Below the pieces are notes generated by a model. The model worked only from the letters and a program-made list of their open reading frames with translations, did no database searches and was not told the origin of the DNA. Both the position numbers and the translations under genes were made by a program. From Pseudohongiella sp. (GTDB lineage: Bacteria; Pseudomonadota; Gammaproteobacteria; Pseudomonadales; Pseudohongiellaceae), in assembly GCA_030696315.1 (NCBI GenBank), contig JAUYSM010000021.1, forward strand, positions 124,001 through 188,000: a stretch of DNA of 64,000 nucleotides. Reading direction: 5' to 3'. Positions within the stretch are counted from its first letter, which is position 1, and every line of letters starts with the position of its first letter. Shown one piece after another: positions 22,881 to 34,915 of this stretch.

Positions 22881-23437
22881 TGTCAAAGATTGTAGTTTTA
22901 GACAGAGATGGCGTCATCAATGAGGATTCGGACTCATTCATAAAAACCGTAGAAGAGTGTCATCTCATCCCGGGTACTGTGGAAGCCATATCACGCCTGA
23001 CCCGTGGTGGTTACAAGGTTTTTATTGCTAGTAATCAGTCTGGAATTGCTCGAGGTCTGTTAGATGAAATTGATTTGGCAAATATTCATCAGTTTCTGAT
23101 TGCTAACATTGAAGAGGGCGGTGGGTTTATTGAGGGCATTGTTTATTGTCCGCATGGACCAAATGACAATTGCGACTGCAGGAAACCTAAACCTGGTTTG
23201 TTAAAAAAAATAGCGACTGAGTTTGAGGTTAATTTGGAGAGAGCACCATACGTGGGTGACAGCTTAAGAGATCTTATTGCCGCCCAAACCGCTGGGTGCG
23301 AACCCGTGCTTGTTTTAACTGGCAAAGGTCAGCTTACTTTATCAGAAGGCTTGCCAACAGAGTTGCGCAATACACGTGTTTACCCGGATCTCGCGGCATT
23401 TGTTGATGCCCAATTGAAGACTGGTGCGGCAAAATGA
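22880..23437 (+). CDS. gmhB: D-glycero-beta-D-manno-heptose 1,7-bisphosphate 7-phosphatase
   Basis: A 185-residue HAD-family phosphatase for ADP-heptose synthesis (LPS inner core). It has VVLDRDGVINEDSDSF (nucleophile Asp), ASNQSGIARG, the zinc loop CPHGPNDNCDCRKPKPGLL and VGDSLRDLIAA. I start at the ATG that overlaps the glyS stop, since the MSKIVVLDRDG N-terminus fits the family. It overlaps plsC by ATGA, so glyQ-glyS-gmhB-plsC probably form one operon. Confidence 0.94.
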   Translation: MSKIVVLDRDGVINEDSDSFIKTVEECHLIPGTVEAISRLTRGGYKVFIASNQSGIARGLLDEIDLANIHQFLIANIEEGGGFIEGIVYCPHGPNDNCDCRKPKPGLLKKIATEFEVNLERAPYVGDSLRDLIAAQTAGCEPVLVLTGKGQLTLSEGLPTELRNTRVYPDLAAFVDAQLKTGAAK

Positions 23438-24147
23438 TAAAAGCGCGATCTGTATTATTCTCAATTGGTTATGCTTTGCTCACATTTGTCATTTCCGTCT
23501 CTGTTATTCTTGTTTTTTGGTTACTTCCTCCTCTAAAGAGATTTTACCTATATTCGGTGTGGTGCAAACTGGTGTTGTGGTGGTTAAGGATAACCTGTGG
23601 TGTCAGCTATCGTGTTGAAGGCTTGGAAAATATTCCTGCTTATCCCGTTGTGGTAATGAGCAATCATCAGAGCGCGTGGGAAACCATTTTCCTTTATCAG
23701 CTTTTTACACCTGCATGCCCAATATTGAAAAAAGAGTTATTGGACATCCCTTTTTGGGGATGGGCTATGAGACTGCAGAACCCCATAGCGATAGACAGAA
23801 GTAAGCCAAGAGAAGCCGGCAGATCACTTCTTACACAGGGTGCTCAACGTATCAAACAGGGCTTGTCGATTTTAGTTTTCCCTGAGGGAACCAGAGCTGC
23901 GGCAGGAAGTTTGGGTAAATTTTCGAGAGGAGGGGCTCAACTTGCAGTTGCGACATCAACGCCGGCATTGCCTGTGTTGCACAATGCTGGTCTGTTTTGG
24001 CCTGCAGGTACACAACTAAAAACGCCAGGGACCATACTTGTTGTAATTGGCAAACCGCTGCACCCTGACGGAAAGTCTGCAAAAGAGTTAGCTGCGGAAT
24101 TTGAAGAGTGGGTTGCGGCAAACAAACACTTTGTCGGTATTGCTTAG
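23434..24147 (+). CDS. plsC: 1-acyl-sn-glycerol-3-phosphate acyltransferase
   Basis: A 237-residue membrane-bound acyltransferase that makes phosphatidic acid. It has an N-terminal membrane segment (about residues 9-31), the NHQSAWE motif (NHx4D type, here with Glu), and FPEGTRAAAG. The gene starts inside the gmhB stop. It corresponds to the acyltransferase next to gmhB near the Pseudomonas origin. Confidence 0.93.
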   Translation: MIKARSVLFSIGYALLTFVISVSVILVFWLLPPLKRFYLYSVWCKLVLWWLRITCGVSYRVEGLENIPAYPVVVMSNHQSAWETIFLYQLFTPACPILKKELLDIPFWGWAMRLQNPIAIDRSKPREAGRSLLTQGAQRIKQGLSILVFPEGTRAAAGSLGKFSRGGAQLAVATSTPALPVLHNAGLFWPAGTQLKTPGTILVVIGKPLHPDGKSAKELAAEFEEWVAANKHFVGIA

Positions 24148-24162
24148 TTGTTTTCTACCGCT

Positions 24163-24203
24163 ACCGGGTAAACCACAAACGATTATGTTTGTGGCTTACC
24201 GGT
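24163..24203. other. long hairpin between convergent plsC and gyrB
   Basis: An inverted repeat with an 8-bp inner stem (CCACAAAC against GTTTGTGG), loop GATTAT, and an outer part that pairs GTAA with TTAC and ACCG with CGGT after a mismatch and a bulge. Neither side has a T-run, so it is not a classic intrinsic terminator. It may still mark transcript ends or act with Rho. Confidence 0.45.
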
Positions 24204-24217
24204 TAATCTAGTATCAA

Positions 24218-26647
<2,430 letters not shown>

Positions 26648-27766
26648 TTAGACTGCTGGCTTAACAGCGTATATTTTACCATGTTCCACGTGGAACTTAC
26701 CTGATGTGCCTGTTAATTCTGCAAGGAAAGAAAAGGCCTCTTGTGATATTGAAGTGAAAATACATTGATCTTTATTCTCTTTTAAAGCCTTTAGCACGGA
26801 GGCGCAACTTGTCTGATCAAGTTCGGAAGCCAGGTCGTCTATAAGAAACACTGTTGAATAACTTTGGTTGCCCTGACATAGTTTTTTATTCTCCATATAT
26901 TTGCTCATTGATATTTTTAGCGCACAGGCAACTAGTTTAATCTGACCCCTGCTGAAGGTCTCCGCGATATGACTGCCCTTCGACGTTATCAATATTTCTG
27001 CCCTATGTGGCCCACATGACGTAGCTCTGTATTTGATATCTTTGCCTTTTGATTCACTGAGGGCTTGAGCTAAGTCTATTCCAGGGAGCCAGCCTTTTTT
27101 GTATTGAATCTCTAGACCGTTGAGTGTGCCCGGGAAAAATTCGGAAAGTGTGGACATTAAAAAAGGAACATACTCTGAGATTAGCACTTTCCTGTGCCTA
27201 TTTATCTCTTCCCCAACTTTAGACAACTCACTATCCCAAACTTTTAACTGGGCTAACAGATCTGTTGGGCTTTGTTTCAACAGTGCATTTCGTTGCTGGA
27301 TAATCTTCCTATAGTTTCTCCAACAAATAAGGTAAGAGTGTTCCACGTGGAACAATGCCCAATCAAGAAATCTCCTTCTTACGCTTGCACCACCATCCAC
27401 CAATAAAAAAACATCCGAGTTTATTACTTGAACGGGCAATAGAGTAGCGACCTCTTTCCAACTGGATTGGGGGTTTGTATTCAACCGAAGGGTAGGGTGC
27501 GAAGATGATGCTCGCTGTAGGCCGATACGGTCTCCCGTATCAAGCTCAGAATAAAGGAAAAATTCCGTCGCTGTCTCAGCCAGCAAAGGCTCAACTTTGC
27601 TGGTTCTAAAGGACTTGCCAACACTCAAGACATGAATTGCCTCAAGCAAACTCGTTTTCCCGCTCCCATTATCTCCAAAAAATATGTTGAAGCGTGGGTT
27701 CAACTCCAGGTCCACATTTTGAAGATTCCTGAAGTTATCAACCTTCAATCGGGAAATTATTGCCAT
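26648..27766 (-). CDS. recF: DNA replication and repair protein RecF
   Basis: A 372-residue ABC-like ATPase that helps load RecA at gaps. The Walker A is GDNGSGKTSLLEAI (about residues 31-44), the signature region is TFSRGQIKLVACALK, and Walker B is VFLIDDLASELD. I start at the ATG at 27766 (MAIISRLKVDNFRN), as in other RecF proteins; the frame continues nine codons to a TTG with no better ribosome site. Two parS sites lie inside the gene and both are read as the peptide FHVEH. The second changes only the last 15 or so residues, a poorly conserved part. Confidence 0.96.
   Translation of the reverse strand: MAIISRLKVDNFRNLQNVDLELNPRFNIFFGDNGSGKTSLLEAIHVLSVGKSFRTSKVEPLLAETATEFFLYSELDTGDRIGLQRASSSHPTLRLNTNPQSSWKEVATLLPVQVINSDVFLLVDGGASVRRRFLDWALFHVEHSYLICWRNYRKIIQQRNALLKQSPTDLLAQLKVWDSELSKVGEEINRHRKVLISEYVPFLMSTLSEFFPGTLNGLEIQYKKGWLPGIDLAQALSESKGKDIKYRATSCGPHRAEILITSKGSHIAETFSRGQIKLVACALKISMSKYMENKKLCQGNQSYSTVFLIDDLASELDQTSCASVLKALKENKDQCIFTSISQEAFSFLAELTGTSGKFHVEHGKIYAVKPAV
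26682..26697. promoter_or_regulatory. parS site (15 of 16 bp palindrome)
   Basis: TGTTCCACGTGGAACT, one end base away from the perfect parS palindrome bound by chromosomal ParB. It lies in the 3' end of recF, about 12 kb from parA-parB and 4 kb from dnaA. On the coding strand it reads TTC CAC GTG GAA CAT, that is FHVEH. Confidence 0.88.
27339..27354. promoter_or_regulatory. parS site (perfect palindrome)
   Basis: TGTTCCACGTGGAACA, a perfect 16-bp palindrome of the universal chromosomal parS type. It lies mid-recF, 657 bp from the other site, and is also read in frame as FHVEH (in LDWALFHVEHSY). ParB from the parAB genes at 37.9-39.7 kb should load here. Confidence 0.93.
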
Positions 27767-27800
27767 CGGTGCAGACCCGAAAAGGTCAAGCAAAGACCAC

Positions 27801-27812
27801 TTAAGCGCTTAA
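27801..27812. other. 12-bp perfect palindrome between dnaN and recF
   Basis: TTAAGCGCTTAA lies in the 49-base spacer between the dnaN stop and the recF ATG. It could be a small operator or chance; no bound protein can be named. Confidence 0.3.
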
Positions 27813-27815
27813 ACA

Positions 27816-28922
27816 TCAAAGACGCATTGGCATGACTACATAGACAGCTTCAGAAGGTGATACAGCCTCTACCAGAGCGCTGCTATTAGAATCCGACAAG
27901 GTAAACTTAACTTTATCGCTGTCCAATACGTTTAATACATCCATAAGGTAGCTAACATTAAAGCCTATTTCCAAAGACTCCCCTTGGTACTCAACAGATA
28001 TTTGGTCCTCTGCCTCTTCTTGTTCCGGATTGTTTGCTACAACTTTCAACTCGTCCGTAGCGAGTATCAAATGGACGCCGCGATACTTCTCGTTAGATAA
28101 AATAGACGCTCTACTAAACGCTGTCTTAAGACTGCTTCTTTCGCCAAATACAAACTTATTCCCACCCTTTGGCAGCACCCTTTGATAATCTGGGAACTTC
28201 CCATCAACGAGCTTTGATGTGAACGTAAAGTCCTCAAGCCTGGCCCGGATATGACCCGCGCAAAACACCAGGGACAAACTGCCTTCACCTGGCTCTGCCA
28301 GCAATCGTGACAACTCTAAAACACCTTTGCGAGGTACGATCACTTGCAAAGTGTCTGTTACGCCGGTTTCAATACCTGTTGTATGCATCGCGAGTCTATG
28401 GCCGTCTGTGGCAACAACCCTGAACCAGGATTTGCCAAGTTCAAACAGCATACCATTCAAATAATACCGAACATCTTGCTGTGCCATCGCAAATGCGCAT
28501 GAATCGATCAGCCTTTTAAGCTCAATGCGATCTATCTGCAGCTCATGGGTACCAGCCTCATCTACGGTTACGGGGAAGTCTGTGGCAGGGAGAGTTGCCA
28601 AAGTAAATCGACTTCGTCCTGATTTAACCAAGCATTTCCCATCCTCAACGGATAACGTTAAAACCGACCCATCAGCTAAAGATTTGCATATATCCATTAG
28701 CTTTCTTCCTGGTACGGTAATCTCTCCGGGAAGAGATCCTGCATTCACTCTTACGCGACCCAACAACTCTACCTCTAAGTCAGTGCCGGTAATTTCCAGG
28801 AAATCGTCTTTCAGGTTAAGCAATACATTCGCCAAAACCGGCAAGGTATGTCTTCTCTCCACAACACCTGAGGCCAACTGTAAAGGCTTTAAAATTGCTT
28901 CCCTGGAAATAGAAAATTGCAT
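27816..28922 (-). CDS. dnaN: DNA polymerase III beta subunit (sliding clamp)
   Basis: A 368-residue ring clamp that tethers DNA polymerase III to DNA. N-terminal MQFSISREAILKPLQLASG, then VVERRHTLPVLANVLL, the central ATDGHRLAMH and the C-terminal AVYVVMPMRL (clamp end, VMPMRL) are characteristic. Three clamp domains of about 120 residues fit the length. It follows dnaA after 96 bases. Confidence 0.98.
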   Translation of the reverse strand: MQFSISREAILKPLQLASGVVERRHTLPVLANVLLNLKDDFLEITGTDLEVELLGRVRVNAGSLPGEITVPGRKLMDICKSLADGSVLTLSVEDGKCLVKSGRSRFTLATLPATDFPVTVDEAGTHELQIDRIELKRLIDSCAFAMAQQDVRYYLNGMLFELGKSWFRVVATDGHRLAMHTTGIETGVTDTLQVIVPRKGVLELSRLLAEPGEGSLSLVFCAGHIRARLEDFTFTSKLVDGKFPDYQRVLPKGGNKFVFGERSSLKTAFSRASILSNEKYRGVHLILATDELKVVANNPEQEEAEDQISVEYQGESLEIGFNVSYLMDVLNVLDSDKVKFTLSDSNSSALVEAVSPSEAVYVVMPMRL

Positions 28923-29001
28923 AGTTCGATCTCAAAAAATTCAATACTAAATTGAACACAACCGGTAGCTAGCGAAGCACCGATCCCCAAATTGGAGCGA
29001 C

Positions 29002-29019
29002 ATCATGTCAAAACATGAT
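29002..29019. other. short hairpin at the dnaA 3' end
   Basis: ATCATGT-CAAA-ACATGAT, a perfect 7-bp stem that touches the dnaA stop codon. It has no T-run, so it is not a classic terminator. The remaining 96-base dnaA-dnaN spacer shows no DnaA box. Confidence 0.3.
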
Positions 29020-30548
29020 CAGGTTGCCAGCGCTCTCAACAAGTTATTATAGTCCTCTGCCAGATCTTGCGAGATACCCCTGAGCTTCTTAATCTGCTTG
29101 CACGCATGCAACACGGTGGTGTGGTCTCTACCACCAAACGCATCACCTATTTCTGGCAAACTATGATTAGTCAGCTCTTTTGCTAACGACATAGCTACTT
29201 GTCGAGGTCTTGCTACAGATCTATTCCTTCGTTTCGACAGCATATCAGCCATCTTTATCTTATAGTACTCCGCTACTGTTCTTTGAATATTATCAATGGA
29301 AACCAACTTTTCGTGTATAGCAAACAGGTCCCTAAGAGCCTCTCTTACCAAATCAAGATCAATTCGCTTGCCTACGAAATTCGCATGAATAATAACTTTC
29401 TTTAAAGCACCCTCTAACTCCCTGACATGGGACCGCAATCGTTGCGCTATAAACATGGCCGCATCACCAGGTAGGTCTATATTACTCTGTGCCGCTTTGT
29501 TTATCAGGATAGCCGCGCGTGTCTCTAATTCCGGTGGCTCCACTGCAACACTAAGTCCCCAACCGAACCTTGACTTGAGCCTCTCTTCCAACCCATTGAT
29601 TTCTTTATGATACTTGTCGCTTGTCAGAATAATCTGCTGTCCACCCTCCAGCAAGGCATTAAACGTGTGGAAAAACTCTTCCTGAGAGCGCTCTTTGCCT
29701 GCGAAAAATTGAATATCATCGATCAAAAGTGCATCAACGGAGCGATAGTATCTCTTAAATTCATTTATAGCATTCAGCTGTAGGGCGGTGACCATCGTCG
29801 CTACAAAGGTTTCAGAGTGCAAGTAAACAACTCTGGCATTTGGCTTTCTGGCAAGCATGTGATTTCCTATCGCATGCATCAAGTGCGTTTTACCTAAACC
29901 AACGCCACCATATATAAATAAGGGGTTATATGCCCCGCCAGGATTATCAGCAACCTGAATTGCTGCAGCCCTTGCAAGTTGGTTTGATTTTCCTTCTATA
30001 AAATTGTCAAAGGTATTCTCAGGATTGAGTGATCCTTTGTGGCGAAGCTTTCCTTCTATGATAAGTTCCATACTACGGGCATTACCGCGCCTTGAGGACG
30101 ACGGTACTGATTGTGGCATCGAGTCCGTGCCTTCATGGGAGCGAGTGTCTTTTTCAGTAAATGAATAAGGGGGCCTTAAGGCGTCTCCATCCAATCGTTT
30201 AATCGACAATGGTTGATCTACCCGATCTGGCGCTACTCTAGCCTCCGGAGCCAAAGGCTGGGGGTTAGCACTCAGGTTTTTCTGCGGTGCGGCCTCCTCA
30301 ACGTGTTTCTTTCCTACCTCTAGAAACACGTCAAACGACTCTCCGCCGGCTTGTCGCTGAACAAGCTCGCAAATTCTTGAATAAAATTTGTCTTTTACCC
30401 AATCCTGAACAAATCTGTTTGGAGCGAACAAGGTCAAGCCCTCTGCAGAAAATTCTGCTTGCAAAGGTCGAATCCAAGTATTGAATTGCTGTGAGGGTAA
30501 CTCTTCCCTCAGGTGATCAACACACCGTTGCCAATTAGCCAAAAGCAC
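29019..30548 (-). CDS. dnaA: chromosomal replication initiator protein DnaA
   Basis: A 509-residue AAA+ initiator that binds DnaA boxes and opens the origin. Domain I starts [21 protein letters not shown] variable linker covers about residues 85-165. The AAA+ part has Walker [16 protein letters not shown] and Walker [12 protein letters not shown], and domain IV ends with the DNA-binding signature [15 protein letters not shown]. The start is GTG at 30548. A DnaA box overlaps the predicted promoter, which suggests self-repression. Confidence 0.98.
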   Translation of the reverse strand: MLLANWQRCVDHLREELPSQQFNTWIRPLQAEFSAEGLTLFAPNRFVQDWVKDKFYSRICELVQRQAGGESFDVFLEVGKKHVEEAAPQKNLSANPQPLAPEARVAPDRVDQPLSIKRLDGDALRPPYSFTEKDTRSHEGTDSMPQSVPSSSRRGNARSMELIIEGKLRHKGSLNPENTFDNFIEGKSNQLARAAAIQVADNPGGAYNPLFIYGGVGLGKTHLMHAIGNHMLARKPNARVVYLHSETFVATMVTALQLNAINEFKRYYRSVDALLIDDIQFFAGKERSQEEFFHTFNALLEGGQQIILTSDKYHKEINGLEERLKSRFGWGLSVAVEPPELETRAAILINKAAQSNIDLPGDAAMFIAQRLRSHVRELEGALKKVIIHANFVGKRIDLDLVREALRDLFAIHEKLVSIDNIQRTVAEYYKIKMADMLSKRRNRSVARPRQVAMSLAKELTNHSLPEIGDAFGGRDHTTVLHACKQIKKLRGISQDLAEDYNNLLRALAT

Positions 30549-31002
30549 GACTTTACACTGCCCTGTAGTCTTTTATTATTAAGACGAACTTAGTTGAATG
30601 AGGAAAGATCATAACGTGGGCGCGCTGACTTATCCACACAGAATCACATTTTTTTATAGCAACTTTGCTTTGATTTTTTTATATATATTACAATTAGTTA
30701 AAATACTTATGCACAGATTTTCCGATAGAATTCAATGATGGTTTTAGCCATGTTACTCTTGCTTTGAAACTGAATAAGCTGTGCATAACTTGTTACTAAA
30801 CAGGTATATTAAAATTATGTTTCCGGGTGACTTTAAAGCTTACGATCACACTCAAAAGACTCTTTGAATCCTTGCATAACCCGACCAAACCATCTAGAAT
30901 TCGCGCTCCTTAAATTTTCTGCCATATAGATCAACACAGTAAATTTTGTTGGTTGCAGAAAATAAAGTTTCAACAATATACGTTTCACTTTGGACAGTTA
31001 TT
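30549..31002. other. oriC: candidate origin of replication (dnaA-rpmH spacer)
   Basis: A 454-base gene-free spacer between divergent dnaA and rpmH. It has three perfect DnaA boxes of the TTATNCACA class: TTATCCACA at 30630-30638 (+), TTATGCACA at 30707-30715 (+) and TTATGCACA on the minus strand at 30780-30788. Between the first two is a very AT-rich run (about 30650-30706, with ATATATATTA) that could be the unwinding element. In Pseudomonas, an active origin fragment lies in this same gene interval. A second candidate is at 34916-35319. Confidence 0.6.
30608..30636 (-). promoter_or_regulatory. predicted dnaA promoter overlapped by a DnaA box
   Basis: On the minus strand: -35 TGGATA (30636-30631), 17-bp spacer, -10 TATGAT (30613-30608). 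The -35 lies inside the perfect DnaA box TTATCCACA at 30630-30638, so DnaA bound there would block RNA polymerase. DnaA self-repression is known in E. coli; here it is inferred from overlap. Confidence 0.5.
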
Positions 31003-31137
31003 ATGAAAAGAACCTTTCAGCCCAGCTTGATCAAGCGTGCACGAACTCATGGATTCCGTGCGCGCATGGCAACACGTGGCGGTCGTTTAGTGATCAAGCG
31101 TCGTCGTTCGCGCGGTCGTGCAAAGCTGACTGCCTGA
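31003..31137 (+). CDS. rpmH: 50S ribosomal protein L34
   Basis: A 44-residue, very basic L34 protein ([18 protein letters not shown]...). The frame is open 19 codons upstream, but the family start is the ATG at 31003. It leads the rpmH-rnpA-yidD-yidC-mnmE series and is divergent from dnaA across the origin-like spacer. Confidence 0.98.
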   Translation: MKRTFQPSLIKRARTHGFRARMATRGGRLVIKRRRSRGRAKLTA

Positions 31138-31156
31138 TAGCTCCTTAAAGTCGCCA

Positions 31157-31528
31157 GTGACCGATCAAAGCTTTGGCCGGAAACTGCGGCTTCTAACTGC
31201 CTCAGACTACAAGGCGGTTTTTGGGAAGGCCGAATTTAAAGTATCCAGTCCCCAATTGTTGATTCTTGCCACTACCAGTGGTTATGAGACTCCGCGATTG
31301 GGTTTGGTTATTGCAAAAAAACATATTCGACAAGCTGTCCAACGCAACAGAGTAAAACGACTCTTACGAGAGTCTTTTCGATTGCATCAACAATTGCTCA
31401 TTGAACTGGATATCGTTATTCTGGCTCGGTCCGGAGCAGATGTTTTGGACAACAAGGCGTTTGCCACTTTAGTCGAAAAATTATGGCAAGATCTTATCCG
31501 AAGACGTAAGCGCCTGACTGCTAGATAA
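31157..31528 (+). CDS. rnpA: ribonuclease P protein component
   Basis: A 123-residue basic protein of RNase P, which trims tRNA 5' ends together with an RNA coded elsewhere. The signature RNRVKRLLRESFR is at about residues 60-72. It begins with GTG, 19 bases after rpmH. Confidence 0.95.
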   Translation: MTDQSFGRKLRLLTASDYKAVFGKAEFKVSSPQLLILATTSGYETPRLGLVIAKKHIRQAVQRNRVKRLLRESFRLHQQLLIELDIVILARSGADVLDNKAFATLVEKLWQDLIRRRKRLTAR

Positions 31529-31541
31529 CAGGTAAGTCAAC

Positions 31542-31799
31542 ATGCTGGCCAAATTTGCAATCAAGACAATTTCTTTATACCAGCTCACTCTGAGTCTGTT
31601 AATTGGCAATCAATGCCGCTTTTTCCCCTCGTGCTCGCATTATACTCAAGAAGCTATTGAGCTACATGGCGTATTAAAGGGCTGCTGTCTTGGTGGAAAA
31701 AGAATTCTTCGCTGTCACCCTTGGCATGAAGGAGGATTTGATCCAGTGCCAGGCAGTCAAATCCACTCTGACGTAGAAACGTCGATAAACCAAAAGTAG
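31542..31799 (+). CDS. yidD: membrane protein insertion efficiency factor YidD
   Basis: An 85-residue YidD protein, thought to aid YidC-dependent insertion at the inner membrane. It has [15 protein letters not shown] and [13 protein letters not shown], both diagnostic. It lies 13 bases after rnpA and nine before yidC. Confidence 0.95.
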   Translation: MLAKFAIKTISLYQLTLSLLIGNQCRFFPSCSHYTQEAIELHGVLKGCCLGGKRILRCHPWHEGGFDPVPGSQIHSDVETSINQK

Positions 31800-31808
31800 T
31801 AACTGCAC

Positions 31809-33497
31809 ATGGACTATATCAAGTACACAATTTTGGCTGCTCTGGCTGTCGTAAGTTACCTATTGTTGCTTGCATGGCAAGAAGACTATCCTCCAGTAAC
31901 ACCCGTTTCTGCAACTCAAGCTGCCCCCACGCTTGAGTCTACTAGTGACATCCCTGCAACAAACATTGCCACAACAACCCTGCAGGATATTCCTGTTGTT
32001 AATGTCCCTGGATCATCTATTGCAGAATCATCGATAAGCGATGGCAGTACCCTGGTTAGCGTGAGAACCGATGTTCTTAATGTCACGATTGATCGTTCTG
32101 GCGGAGACATTGTTTTTGTATCTCTACCTGATCACCTTACACGTCTGGAAAACCCAGATGAGCCGTTTGTTCTGCTGGAAAACTCTGCCAACCGCACTTA
32201 CGTTGCTCAAAGTGGTCTTATTGGCAGAAACGGTATAGATAGTGCTCAACGGCCACTGTACACCGCCACTTCTACAAATTTTGAAATGGTTGATGGCCAA
32301 AATCTACTGCAAGTAGACCTAAGCTACACAGACAGCACCGGCGTAACGGTAATCAAACGTTTCAGTTTCCAGCGCAGTGATTATCTGATTAATATCAGCT
32401 ACAACGTAAATAACAATACAGATGCTCCGTGGAGTGCCAATTTATTTGGTCAAATAAAACGCGGTACTTACGGTGATCCTACCCAGGCCAGTGGTTTTGG
32501 CATGGCCAGTTTTCTCGGTTTTTCCACAACGTCGCCAAATGACAACTATATAAAAATACCTTTTGCTGATATCGGTGATACTGCTCCTTCACATGATATG
32601 GATGGAGGATGGGTAGCTCTAAGCCAACACTATTTTATCTCCGTGCTAGTTCCACCATCGACAACCAGGAATTCATTCTCTTTCCGCCGTAATAACCTCA
32701 ACGAGTACATCGGGGGTTTTACTACGTCTGAATTTACCGTAGCGCCAGGAACAAGTGCCTCACAAGAAATAGGTTTTTATGCTGGGCCTAAGGATCAGTA
32801 TCGATTAAAAGAAATTGCACCTTGGTTGGATAGAACCATCGACTATGGCTGGTTATGGTTTGTTGCATCTCCGATCTACTGGCTATTGACTCAAATTAAT
32901 GATTTTGTTGGGAATTATGGTTGGTCTATCCTGCTACTTACTGTCTTGGTAAAAGGTGTTTTCTTCAAGTTGTCAGCAACCAGTTATCGCTCCATGGCAA
33001 ATATGCGTCGCGTTATGCCAAAAATGAATCAACTGAAAGAGCGATATGGCGACGATAAGATGAAACTCCAGAAAGCCACTATGGAGTTATACAAAAAAGA
33101 GAAGATAAATCCATTTGGCGGCTGCCTGCCGATGTTAGTGCAAATGCCTGTATTCATTGCGTTGTATTGGGTACTGCTTGAAAGTGTTGAGCTTCGACAT
33201 GCGCCATGGCTACTGTGGATAAACGACTTGTCCGTTATGGACCCCTACTTCGTTTTACCACTGCTTATGGGTGCCTCAATGTATGTTCAGTTCATGCTGA
33301 ACCCTACACCACAAGACCCAATGCAAGCTAAAATCATGAAGTTCATGCCCGTTGTGATGACCGTGTTCTTCCTTTGGTTTCCAGCAGGACTGGTACTTTA
33401 CTGGCTGGCCAACAGCGTTCTTGGTATTGCACAACAGTGGTATATCACTCGCAATATCGATGCTGAATACGCCGCGAAGGAAGCAGCCAAAAGCTGA
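31809..33497 (+). CDS. yidC: membrane protein insertase YidC
   Basis: A 562-residue insertase for inner-membrane proteins. It has an N-terminal membrane segment, a large periplasmic domain (about residues 25-345), and a C-terminal five-helix YidC/Oxa1 core with [20 protein letters not shown] and [20 protein letters not shown]. Length is normal for the gammaproteobacterial form. A likely client is the ATP synthase c subunit coded about 9 kb away. Confidence 0.97.
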   Translation: MDYIKYTILAALAVVSYLLLLAWQEDYPPVTPVSATQAAPTLESTSDIPATNIATTTLQDIPVVNVPGSSIAESSISDGSTLVSVRTDVLNVTIDRSGGDIVFVSLPDHLTRLENPDEPFVLLENSANRTYVAQSGLIGRNGIDSAQRPLYTATSTNFEMVDGQNLLQVDLSYTDSTGVTVIKRFSFQRSDYLINISYNVNNNTDAPWSANLFGQIKRGTYGDPTQASGFGMASFLGFSTTSPNDNYIKIPFADIGDTAPSHDMDGGWVALSQHYFISVLVPPSTTRNSFSFRRNNLNEYIGGFTTSEFTVAPGTSASQEIGFYAGPKDQYRLKEIAPWLDRTIDYGWLWFVASPIYWLLTQINDFVGNYGWSILLLTVLVKGVFFKLSATSYRSMANMRRVMPKMNQLKERYGDDKMKLQKATMELYKKEKINPFGGCLPMLVQMPVFIALYWVLLESVELRHAPWLLWINDLSVMDPYFVLPLLMGASMYVQFMLNPTPQDPMQAKIMKFMPVVMTVFFLWFPAGLVLYWLANSVLGIAQQWYITRNIDAEYAAKEAAKS

Positions 33498-33505
33498 TTA
33501 CCTCT

Positions 33506-34915
33506 ATGTCTATACTTACGCTGACAGCATCCGATACGGATACGATCTGCGCCATCACCACGCCGCCGGGTAGAAGCGGCGTAGGTATAATACGAATATC
33601 AGGGCCGATAGCGGCCCTGATTGCTCAGAAAATACTTCGCTTTAAGCCAAAACCTCGCTACGCACATTACTGTCCTTTTTTCGAAACAACTTCTGAAATT
33701 ATTGACCAAGGCATCGCGCTGTATTTCCCTGGCCCTCATTCTTTCACTGGTGAAGATGTACTGGAATTACAGGGTCATGGTGGATACTTTGTTCTCGATA
33801 GCCTCTTGCAGGCTGTCTTGGCGGCAGGAGCACGTATAGCCAGGCCAGGGGAGTTCACAGAGCGAGCATTTCTAAATGACAAAATCGACTTGACTCAAGC
33901 AGAGGCTATTGCCGATCTGATCGATAGCAGTTCTAGAGAAGCGGCAAGAAGCGCTATACGCACATTGCAAGGAGAGTTCTCTCGTCTTATTGATAACCTG
34001 GCGGATTCAATAGTCCATCTCAGAGTCTATCTTGAAGCGGCGATTGACTTCACAGATGAAGAAATAGACTTTCTGAGCGAGGGCCGTATTTCTGAAAAGC
34101 TCGCTAATATTACAGAGCAATTGGACAACATCCTCGCCCAGGCAAAGCAGGGTGCCTTAATCAAGGAAGGCATGTCCGTCGTCATAGCTGGTAAACCAAA
34201 TGCAGGTAAATCCAGCCTACTCAACGCACTTGCCGGCAAAGACTCTGCAATCGTCACTGAGATTGAAGGAACAACTCGCGACATCCTCAGTGAGCAAATC
34301 AACTTGGACGGTATGCCTTTACACATCACTGATACGGCGGGCTTAAGACTCAGCACAGATATAGTCGAGCAGGAGGGTATTCGAAGAGCCTTGCTAGCTG
34401 TCAAAAACGCTGACCGCGTCCTGTTGATGATAGATTCAAGCAAAGAAAAAGTAGATCAAACAAATTTGACCGACTACCTATCTGCTCCTGGATTCGGAGA
34501 GTTAGGCCTTTGCGTTGATATATCAAGAGTTACTATTATTCAAAATAAAGCTGATCTTACCGGCGAAGATTGTGTCTGCATTCCAGCACGCAAACCCTCA
34601 GACCCTACTATCATCAGAATATCTGCCAAACAATCATCTGGAATAGAGCTGTTAAAGCAGTATCTAAAAGATTGTATGGGCTTTCAGGCTACCAGAGAGG
34701 GTGGTTTCATTGCCAGGCGACGTCATCTTGAAGCTTTAACTCAGGCCAGAGCGTGTCTGGTTCAAGCCGCTATCCAGCTTGATCAACACAGTGCAGCCGA
34801 GCTGGTGGCTGAAGATTTACGGCATGCCCATCAATACTTAGGTGAAATAACAGGCAAGTTTTCTACAGATGACCTACTAGGCAAGATTTTTTCCAGTTTT
34901 TGTGTTGGAAAGTAG
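33506..34915 (+). CDS. mnmE: tRNA modification GTPase MnmE
   Basis: A 469-residue GTPase that, with MnmG, makes the cmnm5 group on wobble U34. It has the N-terminal folate-binding-type domain ([20 protein letters not shown]), a G domain with [18 protein letters not shown] and QNKAD (NKxD), and the C-terminal catalytic FCVGK (C-x-G-K). It is separated from its partner mnmG by a 404-base origin-like spacer. Confidence 0.97.
   Translation: MSILTLTASDTDTICAITTPPGRSGVGIIRISGPIAALIAQKILRFKPKPRYAHYCPFFETTSEIIDQGIALYFPGPHSFTGEDVLELQGHGGYFVLDSLLQAVLAAGARIARPGEFTERAFLNDKIDLTQAEAIADLIDSSSREAARSAIRTLQGEFSRLIDNLADSIVHLRVYLEAAIDFTDEEIDFLSEGRISEKLANITEQLDNILAQAKQGALIKEGMSVVIAGKPNAGKSSLLNALAGKDSAIVTEIEGTTRDILSEQINLDGMPLHITDTAGLRLSTDIVEQEGIRRALLAVKNADRVLLMIDSSKEKVDQTNLTDYLSAPGFGELGLCVDISRVTIIQNKADLTGEDCVCIPARKPSDPTIIRISAKQSSGIELLKQYLKDCMGFQATREGGFIARRRHLEALTQARACLVQAAIQLDQHSAAELVAEDLRHAHQYLGEITGKFSTDDLLGKIFSSFCVGK

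Noticed and set aside
24148-24217. Classic terminator between plsC and gyrB
   Set aside because: A good hairpin is present but no T-run follows it on either strand; listed only as a hairpin.
28923-29018. dnaA-dnaN spacer as a third origin candidate, as reported for Pseudomonas
   Set aside because: Only 96 bases and no DnaA box, not even with one mismatch, was seen.
30871-30880. Fourth DnaA box (CTTGCATAAC) near rpmH
   Set aside because: Two mismatches from consensus; not counted.
30900-31002. rpmH promoter TTGCAG-18-TATACG
   Set aside because: Both boxes are weak and the spacer is long, so I did not list it as a feature.
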